DNA of 64,000 nucleotides from Litorivivens sp041624475 (lineage in GTDB: Bacteria; Pseudomonadota; Gammaproteobacteria; Pseudomonadales; Spongiibacteraceae): the NCBI RefSeq assembly GCF_041624475.1, contig NZ_JBFJUX010000013.1, forward strand, positions 1 to 64,000, in the 5' to 3' direction. The translations under genes and the position numbers were made by a program. Position 1 is the first letter of the stretch. Each line of letters starts with the position of its first letter. The notes below the pieces were generated by a model, which was given only the letters and a program-made list of their open reading frames with translations, was not told the origin of the DNA and did not search any database. Below, piece by piece: positions 33,601-41,554 of the stretch.

Positions 33601-36124
33601 CGGATTCTTTACCCAGCGGTTTGAAGAAGATGATCAAACGCGGCAACAACAGCATGGAGCCCATCAGCGCGGCCAACATCGCTGCACCGGTGAGCAGGCC
33701 AAAGTAAATGCTGGGCGTAAAATTCGACAGGGCCAGTATGGAGAAGCCAAAAATAATGATCACTGATGTGTAATACATCGCTTTACCGATACTGCCGTGA
33801 CAGCGGTACATCGTCGCCAGGTAATTGCGATCCTGCGGGAACTCGGTTTTAAAGCGGTGCACGTAGTGAATTGCATGGTCTACGCCAATGCCCACGGTAA
33901 TTGCGGCAATGGTGATCGTCATCATATCCAGTGGAATACCGAACAGCCCCATGCCACCCAATACCGCACCGGCGGCCAGTAGGTTCGGCGCCAGCGCGAT
34001 CAGCGCCAAACTCAATGACTGGAACAGCACCAGGAACATTACCAGGATGGCCACAAACACAGCGGCCAGCGTAAGGATCTGGGATTTGTACAGGCTCTGC
34101 AGCATATTGTTGTAGAGCACCAGCATACCCGTGAGGCGCACCTGATCTTCTTCGAAACCCATTTCATCTATCAGGTGGGTGCGAATTTCCTTGAGCAGCT
34201 CGGCTCGTTGGAGACTGTGGCTGGTTTCCATAACCCGCACCGAAATACGCGCCTGATCCGTTTCTGTTGCTAGATAGGGATCAACCACTATGCTCTTGAT
34301 GTCGTCCGGCAGTGATTTCTGCACCAACGCCAGCTGCAGATCGTCGATATCGTCGCCCATGATCATTTTCACCAGTTCATAGGGCGTCGCCAGCGACAGG
34401 ACCTTGCCGGTTTCGTCGAGGCTGTCGACGTAGTTGTGTACCGACTTGATGCGCTCCAGGCCGGCGATGGTAAACCAGTGTGATGACTGGGATGCCTGCT
34501 TACCGCCACCGAAGTCGTCGCCGAAGTCATCACCAAAATCATCGCTGAAGTCATTGCCGAAATCGTCGGCAAAATCGTCACTGAATTCACCTTCATCCAC
34601 AGGCTCCGCTTTGGGCGCGTTAATGATGATGTCCAGAGGAATGGTGCCGCCCAGTTTAGCGTCGATGATTTCCATTCCCTGATAGATCTCAGTGCTCTCA
34701 TCAAAGTAATCGATAAAGCGGTTTTCCACCTTGAGCTGGGAAATACCCCAGGCACTGCCCACAAACAACACACCGGCGACCAGTGCGATCACGCCCGCAT
34801 GGTGCTCGGCTATGGCGGCGAAGCGCAAGGTAAAACCCTTACTGTTGTCAGCATCAGCTGTCCGCAAGGGTTTGTTAAGCAAAAGTAGCACTGTGGGCAA
34901 CACAATGAAGGTCAGTATCAAGGCGACCACAACGCCTATAGTCATCATCCAGCCGAAATCGATGACCGGCCGAATGCCGCTGACCACCAAGGACATAAAG
35001 GCCACCAACGTTGTCAGCGCGGTGTAAAAGCAGGGTTTCGCCATCTGCTGCACGGTGTTTTCCACCAGTGTGCGCTGATCCCAGTCACGGTGATTGGCGG
35101 CCAGTTCCCGATAGCGAACCACCAGGTGAATGGAAATCGATAGGGTGATAATCAGCAGCAGCGCCACAAAATTGGAAGAGATCACTGTCATACGCCAGTC
35201 GAGCATTGCCAGCATGCCGAGCATAAAGGTCGCCGACAGCACGCAGGTGGCCAGTGGCAACAACGTCCACACCACACTGCGGAAAATCACGACTAAGAGC
35301 AGAATAATGAACAGAATAATGCCGGTTCCAAAAACCACCAGATCGCTCTGCACAAAGGCAATCATGTCGGCGGCAATCATCGGCACGCCGCCGAGATACA
35401 GGGTGGCGTCATCGCGATACTTGTCGAGAATGCTGCGCACGCTGGCTACCAGGTCGGTCATGGCGGCCTGAGCTTTGGGCAGGTAGGCCTGAAACTCCTC
35501 GTGCGCCACTTCCAGCTCACGCTCTTCCAGCGGAGTCAGGCCGGCGTCAGCGCGCTTTTCCTTTAAGCGCTCGCGATTTTCCAGCAAGCGCGCATAGGTC
35601 TCATCGCGTTTTATATTGACCTGCAGGCCGGTGGTCGTGCCGTCCGTGCTGGTCAGCAGCGATTTATAGAGTGGGCTGGTGGAAAGTTCTTTGAGTGCCA
35701 GTTCCCGGTCGGTGTCTTCATGCTTGAGCATGGGAATCTTGCCGGAGGCCACATCGGTCAGGCTCACGCGTGGGCTGTCGAGCAAGGGCACATCCAAAAT
35801 GGAGACCACCGAAGACACCATCGGCAAGGCCGCCAGCTCGTCCCGCAGACGAGTCAGCTCGCTGAGCGTGTGATCCGACATCAACTCGCCGTCGGGCTGA
35901 TAAACCACGAGCAGGAATTCTTCAGTGGCAAAGCGCTTGTTGATTTCGCGGTAAAACTTGAGCGAATTATCACCTTCCAACACCAAAGAATCGGAAGAGG
36001 CGTCCAACTTCAGGTTGGGCAGAAAACTCGCCAAGCCACCGATAATGGCCAACACCACCAGCAGCGCGACCAGGGGCCGCCGCATGATGAGGCGCTCGTA
36101 TACAGCCATAAAAGCACTACGCAT
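33593..36124 (-). CDS. RND/MMPL-family exporter
   Basis: An 843-residue inner-membrane transporter with 12 predicted helices in two repeats, each with a large periplasmic loop: first helix LVALLVVLAIIGGLASFLP, membrane blocks around residues 260-410 and 680-830, and the GIGVDHAIHYVHRF signature of the HpnN/MMPL group. These export lipids, hopanoids or hydrophobic compounds. The second loop contains an acidic repeat (DDF units, about residues 511-541) unusual for the family. The start at 36124 has AAGGA 8 bp upstream. No membrane fusion protein gene is adjacent. Confidence 0.92.
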   Translation of the reverse strand: MRSAFMAVYERLIMRRPLVALLVVLAIIGGLASFLPNLKLDASSDSLVLEGDNSLKFYREINKRFATEEFLLVVYQPDGELMSDHTLSELTRLRDELAALPMVSSVVSILDVPLLDSPRVSLTDVASGKIPMLKHEDTDRELALKELSTSPLYKSLLTSTDGTTTGLQVNIKRDETYARLLENRERLKEKRADAGLTPLEERELEVAHEEFQAYLPKAQAAMTDLVASVRSILDKYRDDATLYLGGVPMIAADMIAFVQSDLVVFGTGIILFIILLLVVIFRSVVWTLLPLATCVLSATFMLGMLAMLDWRMTVISSNFVALLLIITLSISIHLVVRYRELAANHRDWDQRTLVENTVQQMAKPCFYTALTTLVAFMSLVVSGIRPVIDFGWMMTIGVVVALILTFIVLPTVLLLLNKPLRTADADNSKGFTLRFAAIAEHHAGVIALVAGVLFVGSAWGISQLKVENRFIDYFDESTEIYQGMEIIDAKLGGTIPLDIIINAPKAEPVDEGEFSDDFADDFGNDFSDDFGDDFGDDFGGGKQASQSSHWFTIAGLERIKSVHNYVDSLDETGKVLSLATPYELVKMIMGDDIDDLQLALVQKSLPDDIKSIVVDPYLATETDQARISVRVMETSHSLQRAELLKEIRTHLIDEMGFEEDQVRLTGMLVLYNNMLQSLYKSQILTLAAVFVAILVMFLVLFQSLSLALIALAPNLLAAGAVLGGMGLFGIPLDMMTITIAAITVGIGVDHAIHYVHRFKTEFPQDRNYLATMYRCHGSIGKAMYYTSVIIIFGFSILALSNFTPSIYFGLLTGAAMLAALMGSMLLLPRLIIFFKPLGKESDG
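34495..34595 (-). repeat. Acidic DDFG-type repeat within the RND exporter
   Basis: In-frame tandem units encode DDF separated by one or two residues (SDDF, ADDFG, NDFS, DDFG, DDFG, DDFG), seen in DNA as repeated GAAGTCATC/AAATCATC-type triplets. The encoded stretch is strongly negative and lies in a periplasmic loop, so it could bind Ca2+ or other cations. Repeat number may vary among strains. Confidence 0.75.
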
Positions 36125-36150
36125 TCTGTTTTCCTTATTAAATGTTATAT

Positions 36151-36185
36151 CCCCTCTCCCTTTGGGAGAGGGTTAGGGTGAGGGA
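36151..36185. repeat. REP-like palindrome, copy 2
   Basis: CCCTCTCCC-TTT-GGGAGAGGG followed by TTAGGGTGAGGG, the inverted counterpart of the element at 1454-1490. It fills most of the 63-bp gap between ubiX and the RND exporter gene. Confidence 0.65.
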
Positions 36186-36187
36186 AA

Positions 36188-36814
36188 CTATTCCCCCCAA
36201 CGAGGCACCAGAGTCTGTTCTAACCCAAGATGATCAAGCACCCTAGCCACCATAAAATCCACCATATCGCTCACCGACTCGGGTTTGTGATAGTAGCCGG
36301 GGCTGGCTGGCATGACCGTCACGCCAGCCTGACTCAGCGTCAGCATATTCTGCAAATGGATGCTCGACAGGGGCGTTTCTCGCGGCACCACAATTAACTG
36401 GCGTCGCTCTTTGAGCGCCACATCCGCCGCGCGTTCAATCAGATTATTGCTGGCGCCGGTAGCAATGGCCGACAGGGTGCCGGTGCTGCAGGGGCAGATC
36501 ACCATTGCCGACGGCGCACCGGACCCTGAGGCCACGGGCGCTGTCCATTCCTCACGACCATAGACCCGAAGCTGCGTTTCGTCCGCGCCAAAGTGCTCGC
36601 GCAGTTTGCGAGCCAGCGGCCCGGTCTTGTCTGGCAGGGCCAGATCCGTTTCCATCGCCAACACCATCAGCGCAGCTTTGGAGATCATGAAATGCACTTC
36701 GACCTGCTGCGCCAGCAGACACTCCAGCAGGCGCAGCCCGTAAGGTGCGCCGGATGCGCCGGTCATGGCCAGCGTAACCCGGCGATGTGAGGAAGATTGA
36801 TTGCTCTGTGACAC
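36188..36814 (-). CDS. ubiX: Flavin prenyltransferase UbiX
   Basis: A 208-residue protein with the family opening LAMTGASGAPYGLRLLECLL, followed by MVICPCSTGTLSAIATGASNNLIERAADVALKERR and PRETPLSSIHL, all hallmarks of UbiX. It makes the prenylated FMN cofactor of UbiD-type decarboxylases, needed for ubiquinone synthesis. It begins 1 bp after mpl ends, so the two are cotranscribed. Confidence 0.96.
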   Translation of the reverse strand: MSQSNQSSSHRRVTLAMTGASGAPYGLRLLECLLAQQVEVHFMISKAALMVLAMETDLALPDKTGPLARKLREHFGADETQLRVYGREEWTAPVASGSGAPSAMVICPCSTGTLSAIATGASNNLIERAADVALKERRQLIVVPRETPLSSIHLQNMLTLSQAGVTVMPASPGYYHKPESVSDMVDFMVARVLDHLGLEQTLVPRWGE

Positions 36815-36815
36815 G

Positions 36816-38174
36816 TTATTCCGCCAATGCTGTCAGCAGCTTCTGGTGAATGCCGGCAAAGCCGCCGTTGCTCATAATCACGACATGATCACCCGCCGTG
36901 GCTGTCTTACGCAAATACGCCACGATCTGATCTACATCCGGGTAAACGGTTGCCGGCACGTCGGATTGAGCGACCACATCATCCAGTGACCAACCCAGGC
37001 CTTCCGGCGAAAACCACAGCACTTCGTTGGCTTTTGCGGTGGAAGGGGCCAGAGCCGCCCGATGCTGGCCGAGCCGCATGGTATTGGAGCGCGGTTCAAT
37101 CACTGCAAACACCCGCGCTTCACCGACCCGGCGTCGCAGACCATCCAGCGTTGAGGCAATCGCCGTCGGGTGGTGGGCAAAATCATCGTAGACCGCAATG
37201 CCGGCCGGCGTGCCCAAAAGCTCCATTCGCCGTTTAACGCCTTCGAAAACAGACAGCGCCTCGACTGCGTCAGCGAGAGTCACACCAACATGGTTGGCAG
37301 CGGCAATCGCCGCCAGTGCATTAAACAGGTTGTGTCTACCCGTCAAGCCCCAACGCAGTTCCGCGCTTACGCCCTTATGAGAAATACGCAGCTCAGAGTA
37401 GTCCTCGGCCAGCACCTCGGCCTGCCAGTCAGCGCCGCTGCCACTCAAGCCGAGCCGGGTCTGTTCACTCCAGCAACCCATGTCCAGCACCGCTTCCAGC
37501 GCCGGCTCACCCGCCGGCAGAATAATCCGGCCAATACCCGGAACCGTCCGAATCAGGTGATGAAACTGGCGCTGTATGGCTGCCAGGTCAGGGAAAATAT
37601 CCGCGTGATCAAACTCCAGGTTATTCAGCACAACCGTTTGCGGACGGTAGTGTACAAACTTTGACCGCTTATCAAAGAAGGCTGTGTCATATTCATCCGC
37701 TTCCATGACAAAGAAGCGACCACCCCCGGCCCGGGCTGACAGGCCAAAATTGCCTGGCACGCCGCCAATCAGAAAGCCAGGCTCATAACCCAGGTGCTCC
37801 AGAATCCAGGCCAACATACTGCTGGTGGTGGTTTTGCCGTGGGTGCCGGCACAAGCCAGCACCCAACGCCCCTGCAGAAAATGCTCACCTAGCCATTGCG
37901 GGCCAGACACGTAAGGCAAACCGCGATTCAGCACATGCTCCACCGCCGCATTGCCACGCGACAGGGCATTGCCAATGATGACCAGGTCCGGCGCGGGTTC
38001 AAGATGTTCCGGCAGGTAGCCTTCCATGAGTTCGATACCCTGCTCTTCGAGCTGGGTGCTCATGGGCGGGTAAACGTTGGCATCAGAGCCGGTAACCCGA
38101 TGCCCAAGCTCCCTCGCCAACAGGGCGACACCACCCATAAAGGTTCCGCAGATACCGAGAATGTGAATATGCAT
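36816..38174 (-). CDS. mpl: UDP-MurNAc:L-Ala-gamma-D-Glu-meso-DAP ligase (murein recycling)
   Basis: A 452-residue Mur-ligase-family enzyme. The nucleotide-binding opening is MHIHILGICGTFMGGVALLA; the ATP-binding P-loop is CAGTHGKTTTSSMLAWIL; YDDFAHHPTAI and IEPRSNTMRLG are family signatures. It joins recycled murein tripeptide to UDP-MurNAc, returning cell-wall material to peptidoglycan synthesis. It heads an mpl-ubiX pair, an order seen in other gammaproteobacteria. Confidence 0.96.
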   Translation of the reverse strand: MHIHILGICGTFMGGVALLARELGHRVTGSDANVYPPMSTQLEEQGIELMEGYLPEHLEPAPDLVIIGNALSRGNAAVEHVLNRGLPYVSGPQWLGEHFLQGRWVLACAGTHGKTTTSSMLAWILEHLGYEPGFLIGGVPGNFGLSARAGGGRFFVMEADEYDTAFFDKRSKFVHYRPQTVVLNNLEFDHADIFPDLAAIQRQFHHLIRTVPGIGRIILPAGEPALEAVLDMGCWSEQTRLGLSGSGADWQAEVLAEDYSELRISHKGVSAELRWGLTGRHNLFNALAAIAAANHVGVTLADAVEALSVFEGVKRRMELLGTPAGIAVYDDFAHHPTAIASTLDGLRRRVGEARVFAVIEPRSNTMRLGQHRAALAPSTAKANEVLWFSPEGLGWSLDDVVAQSDVPATVYPDVDQIVAYLRKTATAGDHVVIMSNGGFAGIHQKLLTALAE

Positions 38175-38256
38175 TGCTGTCCAGCCATTTTGCCAGTGCG
38201 CATGTTAGCACTGGCCGGGGGATAGGAACCAATGTCGGAAAAGGATTTTCACGGGC

Positions 38257-38281
38257 AAAAAAAGGCCCGCAAAAGCGGGCC
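38257..38281 (-). terminator. Rho-independent terminator after the outer-membrane channel gene
   Basis: Leftward hairpin GGCCCGC-TTTT-GCGGGCC followed by seven T residues, 20 bp after the stop codon of the gene at 38301-39494. A strong intrinsic terminator. Confidence 0.92.
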
Positions 38282-38300
38282 AGAGTGGAGGAGGTATTCT

Positions 38301-39494
38301 CTAGAAGCTCAAACCGAGCCAGAACCAGAGCTTCTCAGTATCTACGGCAAAGTCTTTGGCGTTGTAGTCAGCGTATTTCAGACCGGCGCTGTAGTGCTTG
38401 CCGAATTTACGCACGTAGGAGACGTTGAGTTCATCGCCCAGTTTATCCAGCGTGGGTGAATCTTCATCGGCGTCAAAGCTGTGGTGAGTCACGCTCCAGG
38501 CACCACCCAACAATTTACCGCTTACGCTGACGTAACTGTCCACCAGACCGACGCCAGGCGTCGCCAGAAACAGATCGGCCCAGCCGTTCCACTTGTGCAG
38601 TGTTGCCAGCGGGGTGCTGAAGCCATAGAGGCCATCATCAGAGCCCAGGGTTTCAACACCAGCCTTTGCGGTAATGCCCGCTGCCGCTACGCCCAGCTCA
38701 ACGAGAGAATAATCCGCATCGCGCTCGACAGTGCCCTGCTCGGCATCCTGCTTGGCATACTCAAGGGTATAGAGCACCTTCACATCCCCAAGCGCCTGTT
38801 TGCCACTCAGGCTGACACCCGTCGTATCCAGAGCATTGTCCGTGCCGTTATCGACTTCCAACAAGTAGCTGTAGACAACAACCTTGCCCACCGGCGTATT
38901 AATAGACGCATTTAGCAGGTGATCTTTGCTATCCAGATCGGCCTGCTCGGCAAAGATTCGATTACGCTGATCAATGTAGGTATAGCTCAAACTCACGTCT
39001 TTCATCGGCGCATAATCAAGTCGCAGCGCATCATACGTCTGTCGATCCTGACGCCAGCCCACGTGCCCGATAAAGCGGTGACCGTCGTAAGTAACGACCT
39101 GCCGACCCAGCTTAGCGGTTACACCCTTGGCTTTATACTGAACATAGCCCTGATCCAGCTCCGTGTGTTCGGGGTCGGCAATGACCGAAAACTCCCCCGG
39201 GTTGTAACCGGTGGGGCCGACAGTGTAGTCCCCCTGGCCGGCAACAATACGGGTGTCTTCAAGTTCGATCTTCGCCGAAAAGCCTGAAAGCGTTCCCGTC
39301 TCATAACCCAGGTGAGTTCTCAGCGTAAGCGCGGAGGCGTCTTTTGCTGCGTTATCCTGAGAGACGTCTTCAAAGCGCAAACGGAAATTCCCCGAGGCCT
39401 TGCCCGCGGTGACGGCGTCGGTAAACGCGTCAGCCAGTGTTGGCCCGGCGCCCGTAAGCGACAGGGCCGTGAGTAGTAAAGCAGACTTCTTCAT
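38301..39494 (-). CDS. Outer-membrane beta-barrel channel (alginate-export/porin-like)
   Basis: A 397-residue protein with a signal peptide (MKKSALLLTALSLTGAGPTLADA) and a beta-barrel ending in Phe (FWLGLSF), the usual outer-membrane insertion signal. Segments such as GNFRLRFEDVSQDN, KLGRQVVTYDGHRFIGHVGWRQDRQTYDALRLDY match a group of single-chain porin-like channels of marine gammaproteobacteria. It is monocistronic, with its own terminator. The solute is unknown. Confidence 0.85.
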   Translation of the reverse strand: MKKSALLLTALSLTGAGPTLADAFTDAVTAGKASGNFRLRFEDVSQDNAAKDASALTLRTHLGYETGTLSGFSAKIELEDTRIVAGQGDYTVGPTGYNPGEFSVIADPEHTELDQGYVQYKAKGVTAKLGRQVVTYDGHRFIGHVGWRQDRQTYDALRLDYAPMKDVSLSYTYIDQRNRIFAEQADLDSKDHLLNASINTPVGKVVVYSYLLEVDNGTDNALDTTGVSLSGKQALGDVKVLYTLEYAKQDAEQGTVERDADYSLVELGVAAAGITAKAGVETLGSDDGLYGFSTPLATLHKWNGWADLFLATPGVGLVDSYVSVSGKLLGGAWSVTHHSFDADEDSPTLDKLGDELNVSYVRKFGKHYSAGLKYADYNAKDFAVDTEKLWFWLGLSF

Positions 39495-39707
39495 CGATTT
39501 TTCCCCAATCGTAGTTGTAGTGTCTATCTACGTCTGAGCAACTAGCGTGCCAACGTCAAAAACTTTCATTTCACCTTAGAAAACCGGTATTTTGCTTAGC
39601 ACCGGAGCATAGAACGCCATGACGCACCCTTTTGAGGCGCCCGTCAAACCTAAATTGAGATTATTCTGGTGCGCTTTAAGCGCCTGAATTTCAGAAGGGT
39701 GCATACC

Positions 39708-39727
39708 GGCCCCTCGTTGGGGCCGGC
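39708..39727. terminator. GC-rich hairpin after the kinase/phosphatase gene
   Basis: CCGGCCCC-TCGT-TGGGGCCGG-type stem-loop 5 bp after the stop of the leftward gene at 39732. It has no T-tract, so it is at best a pause or factor-dependent terminator. Confidence 0.4.
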
Positions 39728-39731
39728 AGGC

Positions 39732-41462
39732 TCAGAGTAAGACGCCCAATGTTATGATCTGCGTGACAAAAAGCAGGGCAGCGACAATCTGCCAGAAGCG
39801 CAGCGGATTGCGCTGTGCCAGGGGACGACTGGCCTTCTGCACAAACTCGCGGTTCGGATTCTGTAAATCGTGCAATAGTTCCGATACATCCTGATAACGC
39901 AACTCGGGACTGATACTGAGCGCCTTGCGAAGGGCGGCGTCCATCCAGGTAGGCACCAGAGGGTTGTAGTGGTAGGCCGGCACATAACTCAGCCGGGAAT
40001 ACGCGGCAATGCTGGTGCAGTGTTCCAGCTTTCCCTCATACGGCAGCCTGCCGGTAAGCATTTCATAGACGACTACCGCCAGGGAAAACTGGTCTGCCGC
40101 GGCAGTGACTGGACGCTGCAATATCTGCTCCGGAGCCGAGTACTGGGCCGTACCCAAAACCGCGTCGCGCTCTATGGTCGTCGCAATCTCTGCCACGCCA
40201 CCCACAAAGCAGGAGCCAAAATCCACCAGCGTTACATGATTCTGCTCATCAATCATGATGTTTGCAGGCCGAATATCCTGATGCCTCGTGTCACGACGGT
40301 GAAAAGCCCGCACACCCTTGACCAGCTGCTCGGCAATATCCATGACCACGTGAATATTCGGTTTCGGATGGCGTTTAACCCACTGCTCGAGTGTTTCCCC
40401 TTCAATATATTCCGCTAGGTAGTAGAGACAGCTGCGCTCGCGCTCTTCGTCCAGCACCCTGACCACATGGGGCGAGTCTATTCGGCGGCCGATCCACGCC
40501 TCCATAATAAAACGCTCTAGATAAGCCGCGTCTTCGACAAAGTTGACCGAGGGCGTTTTCATCACGTAAGGCGTTGGGTCATTACTGCGGGCATCACGAA
40601 CCAGATACAGCTGGCTCCGCGAGCTGGCGTGCAGCTCTTTTTCAATGCGGTAGCCATCGACCGTCATGCCCACATTCAAGGCAGGCGGGAACGGCAACTC
40701 CGTCAGTTTGCGAAAGGCGTCATCTGCCTCTTCACTGGGCAAACGATCAATGCGGACCAGCTGAGCACTGAGGTTGTCATGACTGCCATGCTCCAGCGCA
40801 CTGGCAATCATGCCATTGCAGTCCTCCTCAAAGTCGTCGCTCAAGTGGCCGAGGCGATCACGCAACTCAGCGCGGGTGAGAAAATCATGGACACCATCAG
40901 AGGTCAGCAGAAAAACGTCGCCCTCCTCCAGATCCACCGTGCGGTAATCCACGTCGAGCCACATATCCAAACCCATAGCGCGGGTCAGGTAGGACTGGTC
41001 CTTGTTAATCCGCGTTGCATGGTCGCGTGTAATCTGTTCCAACTCGCCGTGGCGGTAGCGGTAGACCCGCGTATCGCCGACATGAAATACATGGGCGGTG
41101 CGGCTTTTGAAGATGACCAGACTGAGCGTGCAGACATAGCCCTTCTCAGCCTGAAGAAAACGCTGACCCTGACCATAAAGCCAGCGATTGAGAGCATTAA
41201 GTACCTGCTGGGTCGATTTCTTGACCGTCCAGGCTTCCGGAGTCGAAAAATAGTCTGACAGAAACGACGTCACACAAGTATCGCTGGCTTCCTTGCCGGC
41301 TTCCGCCGCAGAAACGCCATCGGCGATGATTGCCACCGCACCTTTGGTGGTGAGCAAGTGGCCTTCGGGAATGCGTATACCGATACTGTCTTCGTTGTCG
41401 CTTTTGACACCGGCAAAAGTTGCCTGCCCGAGGCTGAACTTAAGTGTTCCGTCCAAATGCAT
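39732..41462 (-). CDS. Bifunctional PP2C phosphatase / Ser-Thr protein kinase
   Basis: A 576-residue fusion. Residues 1-240 are a PP2C phosphatase (SDNEDSIG, IADGVSAAEAGK, HVGDTRVY, LTSDGVHDF, HDNLSAQLV). Residues 260-545 are a Ser/Thr kinase: Lys in YVMKTPS, catalytic loop RHQDIRPANIMID, VDFGS and SAPEQ. A C-terminal helix (IVAALLFVTQIITLGVLL) anchors it in the membrane. An ATG at 41462 is chosen over a GTG two codons earlier because GGGAG lies 5 bp upstream. A related gene sits in the nas cluster of Pseudomonas aeruginosa between nirB and the nitrate permease, so it probably regulates nitrate assimilation, perhaps at the permease. Confidence 0.93.
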   Translation of the reverse strand: MHLDGTLKFSLGQATFAGVKSDNEDSIGIRIPEGHLLTTKGAVAIIADGVSAAEAGKEASDTCVTSFLSDYFSTPEAWTVKKSTQQVLNALNRWLYGQGQRFLQAEKGYVCTLSLVIFKSRTAHVFHVGDTRVYRYRHGELEQITRDHATRINKDQSYLTRAMGLDMWLDVDYRTVDLEEGDVFLLTSDGVHDFLTRAELRDRLGHLSDDFEEDCNGMIASALEHGSHDNLSAQLVRIDRLPSEEADDAFRKLTELPFPPALNVGMTVDGYRIEKELHASSRSQLYLVRDARSNDPTPYVMKTPSVNFVEDAAYLERFIMEAWIGRRIDSPHVVRVLDEERERSCLYYLAEYIEGETLEQWVKRHPKPNIHVVMDIAEQLVKGVRAFHRRDTRHQDIRPANIMIDEQNHVTLVDFGSCFVGGVAEIATTIERDAVLGTAQYSAPEQILQRPVTAAADQFSLAVVVYEMLTGRLPYEGKLEHCTSIAAYSRLSYVPAYHYNPLVPTWMDAALRKALSISPELRYQDVSELLHDLQNPNREFVQKASRPLAQRNPLRFWQIVAALLFVTQIITLGVLL

Positions 41463-41485
41463 GTTCACTCCCGTCAGAGAAACAC

Positions 41486-41514
41486 AAAAAGCCGGTTACG
41501 CTAGCAACCGGCTT
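41486..41514 (-). terminator. Intrinsic terminator between nitrate permease and kinase genes
   Basis: Leftward stem AAGCCGGTT-GCTAGCGT-AACCGGCTT followed by TTTTT. It lies between the permease stop and the kinase start, so kinase expression needs readthrough or a separate promoter. A second stem-loop (GCTTCCT with AGGAAGC, 41523-41541) lies just before it. Confidence 0.85.
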
Positions 41515-41554
41515 AAGCGAGCGCTTCCTTTTTGAGGAAGCCTCATAGTCAAGC

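Noticed and set aside
39655..39727. The GC-rich hairpin after the kinase gene as a strong intrinsic terminator.
   Set aside because: No T-tract follows the stem in the direction of transcription, so it is listed with low confidence.
41486..41541. Two tandem hairpins as a NasR-type antitermination leader.
   Set aside because: They lie between two genes and not in a leader, their loops are 5 and 8 nt instead of paired hexaloops, and no ANTAR protein is nearby. Retained only as a terminator.
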